Below are positions 1 to 6,292 of a stretch of DNA of 6,319 bases, one piece after another; positions within the stretch are counted from its first letter, which is position 1; the number at the start of each line of letters is the position of its first letter. This stretch comes from Coprococcus sp. (GTDB lineage: Bacteria; Bacillota; Clostridia; Lachnospirales; Lachnospiraceae). A model generated the notes under the pieces. That model did not search any database, was not told the DNA's origin, and was given only the letters and a program-made list of their open reading frames with translations. Both the position numbers and the translations under genes were made by a program. The stretch is from contig JAEDGN010000093.1 in assembly GCA_016297495.1 (NCBI GenBank), forward strand, positions 1 to 6,319. Direction: 5' to 3'.

Positions 1-749
1 CATCCGAAGCCATACCATCCATGTCGGAAATAGGACGCAGCGGTAACAGCAGTGCTGCTTATGAGGCGGGAAAGACAGTGGGTGAACGGATGCGTTCCTA
101 TGGTTTGAATATGAATCTGGCGCCTGTGGCAGATGTTCTGTCTGGAAGTAATTATCAGATGGGAACCCGCAGCTTTGGCGCAGATGCACAGAATGTATCG
201 GATATGGCAATGGAAGTAATCCGTGGTCTGAAGGAGGAAAATATACATGCGGTCATGAAATATTTTCCGGGTTATGGAGCGGCGGCTGCCAATATATCGG
301 GATATCCGGTGATCAACAGTTCTCTTGAGGCGCTTATGGACAGGGAATTTCTTCCGTATATCAGTGCCATTGAACAGGGTGTTGATTTTATTATGGTTGG
401 CCATATTGCTGTACCGGCTGTTACTGAAAGTCAGCTGCCGGCGTCCCTTTCGGAGAAGATGATCGGAGAGATCCTGCGAGGGGAGCTGGGATTTAAGGGA
501 GTTGTTATGACGGATTACCTGAATGATGAAGAGATACAAAAGGATTACAGTTCTTCAGAAGCAGCGGTCATGGCCATCCAGGCAGGAGCGGATATCCTGT
601 TGGAACCGGCAGATTTTCAGGAAGCCTATGAAGGGGTGCTGGACGCTGTTCACAATGGAACCATTACAGAAGAAAGAATCGATGAATCGATGTACAGGAT
701 CCTCAGAGTCAAGCTTAGTATACAGGAGGAGAGCGAAACAGAAGAATAA
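1..749 (+). CDS. Glycoside hydrolase family 3 N-terminal domain protein (beta-N-acetylhexosaminidase/NagZ-like), 5' partial, altered active-site motif
   Basis: The frame is open from the left edge (first full codon at base 3) to TAA at 747-749, so the true start is upstream; the ATG at 21 lies inside the conserved barrel and is not the start. Visible GH3 landmarks, in order, are IPSM (12-23), the LAPVADV strand (about 120-140), RSFG (about 168-179), the KYFPGYG loop (258-278), MVGHI (about 393-407), PASLS (about 438-452), LRGELGFKGVV (about 474-506) and MTD (507-515). The Asp at 513-515 aligns with the catalytic nucleophile of NagZ enzymes. Family members remove beta-linked N-acetylglucosamine from muropeptides or other glycans. 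The usual KHFPGHG-D-T-x-x-D-S-H motif is changed: the first His is Tyr, and the dyad Asp and His align with Asn (291-293) and Ser (297-299). Activity may therefore be lost or altered. The protein ends shortly after the barrel, so it is a single-domain NagZ-type member without a C-terminal GH3 domain. Family assignment is firm; activity is uncertain. Confidence 0.9.
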   Translation, partial: SEAIPSMSEIGRSGNSSAAYEAGKTVGERMRSYGLNMNLAPVADVLSGSNYQMGTRSFGADAQNVSDMAMEVIRGLKEENIHAVMKYFPGYGAAAANISGYPVINSSLEALMDREFLPYISAIEQGVDFIMVGHIAVPAVTESQLPASLSEKMIGEILRGELGFKGVVMTDYLNDEEIQKDYSSSEAAVMAIQAGADILLEPADFQEAYEGVLDAVHNGTITEERIDESMYRILRVKLSIQEESETEE

Positions 750-825
750 CAGATCAGACTTTGAGAATTTTACAGTAAGAAAATGAAAATAATCTTAAAG
801 TATTCTTGTATTTTTTGACAGACAC

Positions 826-854
826 TTGACGGCTGTAAAAAACTGCTGTATAGT
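826..854 (+). promoter_or_regulatory. Predicted sigma-A promoter for the lipoprotein gene
   Basis: TTGACG (826-831) and TATAGT (849-854) are separated by exactly 17 bp, which predicts transcription starting near 860. A second TTGACA at 815-820 lies 28 bp from the -10 box, too far to pair with it. The promoter sits in the 146-bp gap after the glycoside hydrolase gene, so the lipoprotein gene probably has its own transcription unit. I see no convincing terminator between the two genes. Confidence 0.65.
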
Positions 855-895
855 CGATACACAGAGAAGAAGAAAAACGTGCAGGAGGGAGTTGC

Positions 896-1624
896 ATGAA
901 AGGACAATCCAGGATTATGATGTTAGTACTGCTGGTGGGACTTTTGGTAATGACAGGATGCGAGAAGAGATATACAGGCAGTGAGACAGATACAACTGAG
1001 AAGGCAGAGACTGAGACAGAATTGGAAACAGAATCCGAGACGAACCCGGCCACCGTTCTGGAGAGTGTGGAGACGGAGAAGGTAACGGAGACGAAGGCTC
1101 AGGAACTGAAGGATTTTGAGAGCAGTCTTGGGTATCACATACTTTATGATGATTCGTTGTTTGAATACAACAGATCGCGGGATTATGATGAGATCGTTCT
1201 GAAGGGCCAGACATTTTCGTCTAAGCCTCCGGTATTCTTTGCGGCCATGAAGATTGAGAATGATGATGTTCAGAATGTTATCAGCGAGATATTTACTGAA
1301 TCTGCTCAGCAGACAACCATTGGCAGAGACGGTTATGAAGCTTTGTGTCAGCCGACAGTAGAGAGTGGAGAAAACGGAGAGAAACTGACCTATCATAATC
1401 AATATCTTGTTCAGCTTGTCAATGGTGATGCGCTGCTTTTTGAGATTCAGTGGTATGAAGAAGAAGGCGGCAATATTATTGGCAGGAAACTTGCAGCTAT
1501 GCGGGATTCTATTGTCATAGATCAGCCTGTACAGGGGTCTCCTGCAGAGATCAGTACCTCAGGAGAAGAGAAAACGACTGAGAGCCAGATGGACTCTGAA
1601 CAGACAGAATCCGGGAAGAAGTAG
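896..1624 (+). CDS. Secreted lipoprotein of unknown function with Thr/Glu-rich linker
   Basis: This is a 242-residue protein. The ATG at 896 is preceded by AGGAGG (883-888) with a 7-nt gap. The N-terminus is a lipoprotein signal: a short basic start, a hydrophobic core at residues 8-19 and the lipobox MTGC with Cys22, so the mature protein should be lipid-anchored to the outer face of the membrane. Residues about 27-70 are a low-complexity spacer rich in Thr and Glu. Residues about 73-211 look like one folded alpha/beta domain (GYHILYDDSLFEY near its start, LVQLVNGDALLFEIQWY near its end), followed by a Ser/Thr/Glu-rich tail of about 31 residues. I do not recognise the family; the strand pattern is loosely like small PsbP-like or DUF lipoprotein domains, which is only an impression. 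It probably forms a one-gene unit, with its own promoter upstream and a promoter for the next unit downstream. The coding call and lipoprotein nature are secure. Confidence 0.88.
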   Translation: MKGQSRIMMLVLLVGLLVMTGCEKRYTGSETDTTEKAETETELETESETNPATVLESVETEKVTETKAQELKDFESSLGYHILYDDSLFEYNRSRDYDEIVLKGQTFSSKPPVFFAAMKIENDDVQNVISEIFTESAQQTTIGRDGYEALCQPTVESGENGEKLTYHNQYLVQLVNGDALLFEIQWYEEEGGNIIGRKLAAMRDSIVIDQPVQGSPAEISTSGEEKTTESQMDSEQTESGKK

Positions 1625-1700
1625 TGGAGAATACAGAGATTCTGAATGGATAATTGTATAAAGCTATACGTAAATAACATAGGGCAGACGGGGTGAAATA

Positions 1701-1729
1701 TTGACAAAATTGTGTGATTCAGGTACAAT
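1701..1729 (+). promoter_or_regulatory. Strong sigma-A promoter upstream of the ABC importer operon or a small RNA
   Basis: TTGACA (1701-1706) is a perfect -35 box, followed by a 17-bp spacer and TACAAT (1724-1729), one mismatch from consensus. Transcription should start near A1736 or G1737. This is the best promoter in the window. It lies 77 bp after the lipoprotein stop codon and about 200 bp before the first permease start, with an intrinsic terminator in between. Confidence 0.75.
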
Positions 1730-1738
1730 TATACCAGA
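1719..1738. promoter_or_regulatory. Candidate operator: inverted repeat over the -10 box
   Basis: The 20-bp segment has dyad symmetry about its centre at 1728/1729, with 8 of 10 base pairs matching; the core GGTACAATTATACC (1722-1735) matches at 6 of 7. It covers the -10 box and the expected transcription start, where a repressor would act. Part of the symmetry comes from the AT-rich -10 box itself, so chance is a real alternative. The segment ACAATTATA within it recurs at 1786-1794. I cannot name a regulator. Confidence 0.3.
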
Positions 1739-1849
1739 TACAGCGTATACGAAGTACGCAATTTAATAATTTAACCCGGTGTAGAACAATTATATATCGT
1801 CATGATTTTTGGAGAACGAAGCTCCTGCCTTTTTGGGCAGGAGCTTTTT
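1736..1849 (+). ncRNA. Candidate small RNA or attenuated 5' leader (about 114 nt)
   Basis: The segment begins at the predicted start of the 1701-1729 promoter and ends in the U-run of the intrinsic terminator. A hairpin is visible near its 5' end: GCGTA (1743-1747) pairs with TACGC (1755-1759) around a 7-nt loop. It is followed by an AU-rich unpaired stretch and then the terminator hairpin. GGAG (1811-1814) could pair with CTCC (1822-1825) in the terminator's left arm, but that 4-bp alternative is weak. I could not match the sequence to a T-box or a riboswitch class I know. An ATG at 1802 opens 45 codons but lacks a ribosome binding site. The whole non-coding gap 1625-1932 otherwise shows nothing more. 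Confidence 0.35.
1819..1849 (+). terminator. Strong intrinsic (rho-independent) terminator
   Basis: AAGCTCCTGCC (1819-1829) pairs perfectly with GGCAGGAGCTT (1836-1846), an 11-bp GC-rich stem with a 6-nt loop, followed by a T-run through 1849. The orientation is right for + strand transcripts. It ends any transcript from the 1701 promoter before the permease gene, and would also stop readthrough from the lipoprotein gene. On the opposite strand the tail is TTCGTT, so it should be mainly one-directional. Confidence 0.88.
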
Positions 1850-1932
1850 CAGCTTACGGTGTTGATTTGTGTATCGTATTTTGTCGGATTGATAAATAAA
1901 AATGAAATGGGAGAAAAGGGAGATTTTCACGG

Positions 1933-2874
1933 ATGCTAAAATATATTTTTAAAAGGATTATGCAGCTTTTCGTTGTTCTGCTGGGTGTTACTTTCCTGAC
2001 TTTTATCATTACCCAGGCAGCGCCCAGTGATGCGGCAGAAATGAAATACGTTTCAATGGGTATGATGCCTTCAGCGGAGCTTCTGGAAAAAACACGGGAA
2101 GAAATGGGATTGAATGATCCGGTTCTTGTACAGTATGTCCGGTGGCTGGACAATGTCCTGCATGGTGATCTTGGTGAATCTTCAAAATTCGGTGAGTCTG
2201 TGTGGACACAGATGACAAAAAAATTGCCGATGACACTGAAGCTGGCCGGCGTATCCATGGTGGTTCTGGTCGTTATTGCTTTTCCCCTGGGAATTCTGTC
2301 GGCAGTGAAAAAAAACAGGGCAGCAGATTATGTGATCCGGTTTTTGTCATTTTTTGGTATTTCCATGCCGAACTTCTGGCTTGCACTTTTGCTCATGTAT
2401 ATATTTGCCGTCAGGCTGGGATGGTTCAAAGTTGTGAGTGTGGATTCTATGCAGGGCATGGTCCTGCCGGTGGCAACTCTGACGATTCCCATGATATCCA
2501 GCTATGCCCGCCAGATCCGGACGGCGCTGCTGGAGGAGCTGAATGCGAATTATGTGACAGGCGCAAGAGCAAGAGGTATTCCTGAGAGCAGGATTATCTG
2601 GGGACATGTACTGCCCAATGCCATACTTCCGATTATTACCCTGATCGGTCTTTCTGTGGGACATTTGCTGGGCGGCGCGGCGATTATTGAGACTATTTTT
2701 TCATGGCAGGGTATCGGCAATATGGTGGTGGAAGCCATTCGTGTTCGTGATTATCCGTTGATTCAGGGATACGTTATCTGGATGGCCCTGATCTATGTTA
2801 CAGTCAATTTGCTGGTAGATATTGCCTACAGATGTCTGGATCCGCAGATCCGCCTGAGAAAGAGGGTGGATTAA
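1933..2874 (+). CDS. ABC transporter permease, nickel/peptide family (NikB/DppB-like)
   Basis: This is a 313-residue inner-membrane permease of the DppB/OppB/NikB family, forming half of the channel of a binding-protein-dependent importer. It starts with the typical LKYIFKRI segment and TM1 (about 10-28), then the external region with GLNDPVLVQYVRWL and HGDLGES (59-83). The membrane domain includes the SMPNFWLA motif (144-151). The cytoplasmic coupling (EAA-type) loop is TGARARGIPESRIIWGHVLPN (209-229), which contacts an ATPase. ETIFSWQGIG (253-262) and RDYPLIQG (272-279) are further family motifs. Length and the PSAELLEKTREEMGL stretch fit NikB (about 314 aa) better than DppB (about 339 aa). 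The usual PGDP after TM1 reads PSDA. The ATG at 1933 has only a loosely spaced site, AAGGGAG (1916-1922, 10-nt gap). Its stop codon abuts the next start, so the two permeases are translationally coupled. Confidence 0.93.
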   Translation: MLKYIFKRIMQLFVVLLGVTFLTFIITQAAPSDAAEMKYVSMGMMPSAELLEKTREEMGLNDPVLVQYVRWLDNVLHGDLGESSKFGESVWTQMTKKLPMTLKLAGVSMVVLVVIAFPLGILSAVKKNRAADYVIRFLSFFGISMPNFWLALLLMYIFAVRLGWFKVVSVDSMQGMVLPVATLTIPMISSYARQIRTALLEELNANYVTGARARGIPESRIIWGHVLPNAILPIITLIGLSVGHLLGGAAIIETIFSWQGIGNMVVEAIRVRDYPLIQGYVIWMALIYVTVNLLVDIAYRCLDPQIRLRKRVD

Positions 2875-3762
2875 ATGCGTGAAGAGATGAAAATACGGCT
2901 TCGGAAGAAAAAATCCGGGTTGAGAAAGCCATGGATGAAGCCGGCAAAAACGAAAAAAGGCAAGTGGCTCCGTTTTTATCTTTGTCTTCTGGCGGTGGGA
3001 ATTGTGCTGTTTACTGCATTTTTCGGCAGATATTTTGCTCCTTACGATCCGCTGGCTACAGATTATGCGGCGAAACTGTCGCCGCCGAGTATAGCACATC
3101 CCTTTGGAACGGACAATGTCGGGCGGGATATACTGTCAAGAATTCTTTATGGCGCCAGCAATTCATTTGCCTTAACATTTCTGATGATTGTTATTGTGTC
3201 TGTACTTGGAACTGTCATTGGCATGATATCCGGCTTTTTCGGAGGCCTTCTGGATACGGTGATTATGCGTCTGACAGATATTCTGCTGGCATTTCCGGAT
3301 ACGGTGTTTGCCATTGCCATTGTTGGTATGATAGGGCCGGGCCTTTTAAATACGGTGGTGGCACTGGCGTTTGTATGGTGGACAAAATATGCCAGAATGG
3401 CCCGGGGGCTGGCGGCGACTATCAGAACGAAGGATTATATTACAGAAGCCCGTTTTGGCGGTGTGGGAACAGCAGGGATTTTGTTCCGGTACGTACTGCC
3501 GAATATTGTGCCCCAGGTTGTCATCATGGCTACTCTGGATGTGGGCGGAATGATGCTGGCCCTTGCCGGCCTGTCATTCCTTGGGCTGGCTTCGCAGCCG
3601 CCGGCGCCGGAATGGGGATATATGCTTTATGAAGGAAAATCCTATCTTCAGACAGCGCCATGGATCATGATCTTTGCCGGACTGGCCATTTTTATAACGG
3701 TTATTGTGTTTAACCTTCTGGGCGACAGTCTGAGAGATATTCTTGATCCTAAAGAAAGTTGA
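2875..3762 (+). CDS. ABC transporter permease, nickel/peptide family (NikC/DppC-like)
   Basis: This is the second membrane subunit (295 aa), expected to pair with the upstream permease. A strongly basic cytoplasmic N-terminus (about 30 residues) precedes TM1 (about 33-50). Next comes the OppC N-terminal signature HPFGTDNVGRDILSR (75-89). The permease core carries the coupling loop EARFGGVGTAGILFRYVLPN (191-210) and then GLSFLGL with QPPAPEWGYML (232-251). It ends with TM6 (about 262-283) and the usual GDSLRDILDP. The ATG follows the upstream TAA with no gap, and AGAGGGTGG (2861-2869) lies 5 nt before it. An in-frame ATG at 2887 would remove four residues but has a poorer site. Family assignment is firm; substrate cannot be read from the permease. 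Confidence 0.93.
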   Translation: MREEMKIRLRKKKSGLRKPWMKPAKTKKGKWLRFYLCLLAVGIVLFTAFFGRYFAPYDPLATDYAAKLSPPSIAHPFGTDNVGRDILSRILYGASNSFALTFLMIVIVSVLGTVIGMISGFFGGLLDTVIMRLTDILLAFPDTVFAIAIVGMIGPGLLNTVVALAFVWWTKYARMARGLAATIRTKDYITEARFGGVGTAGILFRYVLPNIVPQVVIMATLDVGGMMLALAGLSFLGLASQPPAPEWGYMLYEGKSYLQTAPWIMIFAGLAIFITVIVFNLLGDSLRDILDPKES

Positions 3763-3771
3763 GGGATAAAG

Positions 3772-3786
3772 CGGGAAATGATCCCG
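3772..3786 (+). other. Small hairpin in the permease/binding-protein gap
   Basis: CGGGA (3772-3776) pairs with TCCCG (3782-3786) around a 5-nt loop, 10 nt after the permease stop. No U-run follows, so it is not a terminator. Hairpins at such junctions can mark processing sites or protect the downstream message of an abundant binding protein; here that is inference only. It lies in the longest gap within the operon (82 bp). Confidence 0.25.
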
Positions 3787-3830
3787 ATAGAGAATGCCGA
3801 AGCGTTCTGTAATATACTTTTTATATGACA

Positions 3831-3840
3831 AGGAGAGGAG
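3831..3840 (+). promoter_or_regulatory. Ribosome binding site that sets the binding-protein start
   Basis: The purine block AGGAGAGGAG lies 4 nt before the ATG at 3845. The upstream in-frame ATG at 3794 has no such site and would place 17 polar residues ahead of the lipoprotein signal, so 3845 is preferred. Confidence 0.85.
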
Positions 3841-3844
3841 AAAA

Positions 3845-5458
3845 ATGAAGAAAAGAAAAATGAGTCAGGCGGCGGCAATTCTTATGGCCATTACAATGGC
3901 CGTGTCAATGATGACCGGATGCGGAGGGAAAACATCGCAGTCTGCAGAAACAGCAGGCAGCAAAACAGAAGCGGCAAGCGATGAGGATGGCAGCCGGAAT
4001 GGGGACAGGCATATCAATGTTGCTTTTTTCTGGATTGCCGCGGATCTGGATCCTGCCAATGATTATAATGGATGGGTACTCAGCCGTCTGGGCGTGGGAG
4101 AGTCACTGGTAAAATTGAATGATGATCTGAAGGTAGAGGCCTGCCTTGCTGATTCATGGGAGAATGTAGATGACACAACCTGGAAGTTCCATATTCGTGA
4201 CAATGTTACATTCAGCAACGGCAAAGCAGTCGATGCGGAAGCTGTAAAGGCATCCATTGAAAGAGCGGTATCTGTGAATGACCGTGCGGCGGAATATCTG
4301 AAGATCGACAGTATGGAGGCAGATGGTCAGAATCTGACAATCAAAACAACAGAACCGAATGCGGCGCTTGTAAATAATCTTGTAGAACCTGTATTTGATA
4401 TTATTGATACGGCACAAAGTGATGAGACGATTCAGACAGCTCCTGTATGTACAGGGCCTTATGTGATAGCCTCCTTTGTATCTGAGCAGAACGTGGAGCT
4501 GGCTGCCAATCCGTCTTACTGGGATGGGGAGACAGGCCTTGATTCGATCAGTGTTACACAGATTGTGGACGCCGATGCGAGAGGCATGGCTGTGCAGTCG
4601 GGTGAAGTAGATCTTACGAATACAATTGACAATACAAGTGTGACTTTGTTTACAGATAATGATGCCTACCATGTGTCATCCATTATCAGTCCGCGTGTCA
4701 ATGTGGCCTATATGAATCATGCAGAATCAAGTCCGCTTCATGATATTGAGCTGCGCAAAGCGGTCTCTTATGCAGTCAATCGGGAAGCCTATGCAGAACT
4801 CATTGGCGGCAGCGCTGCCCATAGTGCCTATTCGGATGCGACACCATTTGGTAATGAGAACATTACGGCCTACACCTGTGATGAAGCAAAAGCTGTTGAA
4901 ATTCTGGACAATGCAGGTTATAAGGATATCAACAACGATGGTTATCGTGAAATGCCGGATGGTTCAGAGCTTGTGCTGAATTATCTTCAGGCGGCAGATC
5001 ACGGATCGGCGGATTCCGCCATTCTTGCAACGGCTGTCCAGTCTGATCTGAAGAATGTGGGCATTCACATGGAGATTCTGGCGGTGGAGAATCTGTCAGA
5101 TTATCAAACCCAGGGCAATTTCGATATGTATACAGCCAATGACAATTCGGCCCCGACAGGTGATCCGCAGGTATGGCTGGAAACCATGTATACCGGACTG
5201 GGGACATCGGGCAAAAAGAATCTGACAGGTTTTCATGATGACAGAATCGATGAAATCGTAAAGAAAATGTCGGCAGCCTTTGATACGGAGGAAAGATATG
5301 CACTGGCGGCAGAGGCTTCACAGGTATTGAATGATGATGCGGCTAATCTGTTCCTGACCAATTCTTATTTGAATATGGTATCTTCGGCAAGGGTTAAAAA
5401 TGCAGTGCAGCCGGTGGCAGATTTCTATTTTATTACTAAAGATATAACAGTTGATTAG
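3845..5458 (+). CDS. ABC transporter substrate-binding lipoprotein, family 5 (NikA/DppA/OppA-like)
   Basis: This is a 537-residue binding protein that captures the solute outside the cell and delivers it to the permeases. The signal is MKKRKMSQ, a hydrophobic core and the lipobox MTGC with Cys26, giving a lipid-anchored mature protein, followed by a Ser/Ala/Glu/Gly spacer to about residue 54. Family 5 landmarks are GVGESLVKLNDDLKVEACLADSW (83-105), TWKFHIRDNVTFSNGKAVDAEAVK (112-135), CTGPYVI (202-208), NPSYWDG (222-228), RGMAVQSGEVDL (246-257), LRKAVSYAVNRE (303-314), DEAKAVEILDNAGY (346-359) and DPQVWLETMYT (440-450). The RGMAVQSGEVDL and C-terminal parts resemble NikA more than OppA. However, the segment matching NikA's Arg-containing PFRF reads VFDI (Asp185), and the segment matching its His-containing loop has no His. 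The substrate therefore need not be nickel-histidine; other metal chelates or short peptides are possible. Residues 361-372 form a DxNxDG acidic loop. Confidence 0.93.
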   Translation: MKKRKMSQAAAILMAITMAVSMMTGCGGKTSQSAETAGSKTEAASDEDGSRNGDRHINVAFFWIAADLDPANDYNGWVLSRLGVGESLVKLNDDLKVEACLADSWENVDDTTWKFHIRDNVTFSNGKAVDAEAVKASIERAVSVNDRAAEYLKIDSMEADGQNLTIKTTEPNAALVNNLVEPVFDIIDTAQSDETIQTAPVCTGPYVIASFVSEQNVELAANPSYWDGETGLDSISVTQIVDADARGMAVQSGEVDLTNTIDNTSVTLFTDNDAYHVSSIISPRVNVAYMNHAESSPLHDIELRKAVSYAVNREAYAELIGGSAAHSAYSDATPFGNENITAYTCDEAKAVEILDNAGYKDINNDGYREMPDGSELVLNYLQAADHGSADSAILATAVQSDLKNVGIHMEILAVENLSDYQTQGNFDMYTANDNSAPTGDPQVWLETMYTGLGTSGKKNLTGFHDDRIDEIVKKMSAAFDTEERYALAAEASQVLNDDAANLFLTNSYLNMVSSARVKNAVQPVADFYFITKDITVD

Positions 5459-5484
5459 GAATTAGAAAGACGGATATTGCAGGA

Positions 5485-5491
5485 AGAGGGG
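5485..5491 (+). promoter_or_regulatory. Ribosome binding site that sets the ATPase start
   Basis: AGAGGGG lies 6 nt before the ATG at 5498. The in-frame TTG at 5477 would lie before this site and has no clear site of its own. ABC proteins of this family normally start just before the ILEL-type strand, as the 5498 start gives. Confidence 0.8.
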
Positions 5492-5497
5492 CACGGT

Positions 5498-6292
5498 ATG
5501 AACATTTTGGAGCTGAAGGATGTCAGCATTACTTACCAGAACGAAAAGGAAGCAGTGAAACATGTCAGTTTTGCTGTCCCGGAAGGGAAAATAGTTGCTA
5601 TTGTCGGGGAATCCGGAAGCGGTAAGTCCACGATCATCCGTGCCGCCATCGGGCTGCTTCCTGCGGGCGGAAAACAAAACGGCGGACAGATTTTATTTGA
5701 CGGCAAAGACATGGCAGCTATGGGAGCGGAAGAATTGCGAAAGATCAGGGGAGAAGGTATCGCCATGATTTTTCAGAATTCAGGAGATTATCTGAATCCG
5801 AGAAGAAAAGTATGCGACCAGTATGTGGAAATGCTGCGCTGCCATCAGAAGATGCCAAAATCACAGGGCTATGAAATGGCAAAAAAAATGCTGGCAACAT
5901 TAAAATTGCCGGATGCCAAGCATGTGATGAATGCCTATCCTTTTCAGTTGTCCGGCGGCATGAAGCAGAGGGTGGCCATTGCCATGGCCATGAGCCTTCA
6001 TCCGAAGCTGCTGCTGGCGGATGAACCGACCAGTGCGTTGGATGTGACGGTGCAGGCCCAGGTAGTGCAGCAGATGCTGGATATGCGTGATGAGACGGGG
6101 GCTGCTGTTGTGATTGTCACCCATAATATGGGGGTGGCGTCCAGAATGGCAGATTATATCGCGGTTATGCAGCATGGCCGGCTGAAAGAATTCGGAACAA
6201 GGGAGCAGGTCATCCTGCATCCGCAGGATGACTATACAAAAAAACTGCTGGCCGTGGTGCCGGAGCTGAGAGGGGATACATATGGTGCATAA
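5498..6292 (+). CDS. ABC transporter ATP-binding protein, nickel/peptide family (NikD/DppD-like)
   Basis: This is a 264-residue cytoplasmic ATPase, one of two that power the importer. All nucleotide-binding motifs are intact: Walker A GESGSGKST (37-45), Q-loop Gln93 in IFQNSGDYLNP, signature LSGGMKQR (151-158), Walker B LLLADEP (171-177) with Glu176 as catalytic base, the D-loop SALD (179-182) and switch His209 in VTHN. It ends with HPQDDYTKKLLAVVPEL, where OppD/DppD proteins (about 330 aa) continue into the oligo_HPY extension; here only 9 residues follow. That short form matches NikD (about 254 aa). The gene follows the binding protein after a 39-bp gap and overlaps the next gene by 11 bp, so it is in the same operon. 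Confidence 0.94.
   Translation: MNILELKDVSITYQNEKEAVKHVSFAVPEGKIVAIVGESGSGKSTIIRAAIGLLPAGGKQNGGQILFDGKDMAAMGAEELRKIRGEGIAMIFQNSGDYLNPRRKVCDQYVEMLRCHQKMPKSQGYEMAKKMLATLKLPDAKHVMNAYPFQLSGGMKQRVAIAMAMSLHPKLLLADEPTSALDVTVQAQVVQQMLDMRDETGAAVVIVTHNMGVASRMADYIAVMQHGRLKEFGTREQVILHPQDDYTKKLLAVVPELRGDTYGA

Noticed and set aside
750..825. Terminator for the glycoside hydrolase gene
   Set aside because: Only short AT-rich symmetric segments are present, with no GC-rich stem followed by a U-run.
896..1110. Repeated GAGAC/ACAGA units as a tandem repeat array
   Set aside because: The units are irregular in spacing and follow from the Thr/Glu-rich protein linker.
923..1402. 159-codon open frame on the - strand opposite the lipoprotein gene
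   Set aside because: The + strand frame has a promoter, a strong ribosome binding site and a lipobox; the antisense frame has none of these.
1736..1849. T-box, cobalamin, SAM, ykkC-type guanidine or NiCo riboswitch in the leader
   Set aside because: None of the conserved core sequences I know for these classes is present, and the segment before the terminator is short for several of them.
1802..1939. 45-codon leader frame whose stop overlaps the permease start (ATGCTAA)
   Set aside because: There is no ribosome binding site before the ATG, and the frame runs through the terminator hairpin; it shows no run of regulatory codons.
3813..3818. TATACT as the -10 box of an internal promoter
   Set aside because: No -35-like hexamer exists 16-18 bp upstream (3789-3796), and the extended -10 TG is not in place.
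3794..3844. Upstream ATG that would lengthen the binding protein by 17 residues
   Set aside because: The ribosome binding site lies downstream of it, at 3831-3840, and the extension would precede an otherwise normal lipoprotein signal.
4154..4672. 172-codon open frame on the - strand
   Set aside because: It lies wholly inside the binding protein gene, whose frame carries clear family motifs; the antisense product is rich in Cys, Arg and Ile with no recognisable domain.
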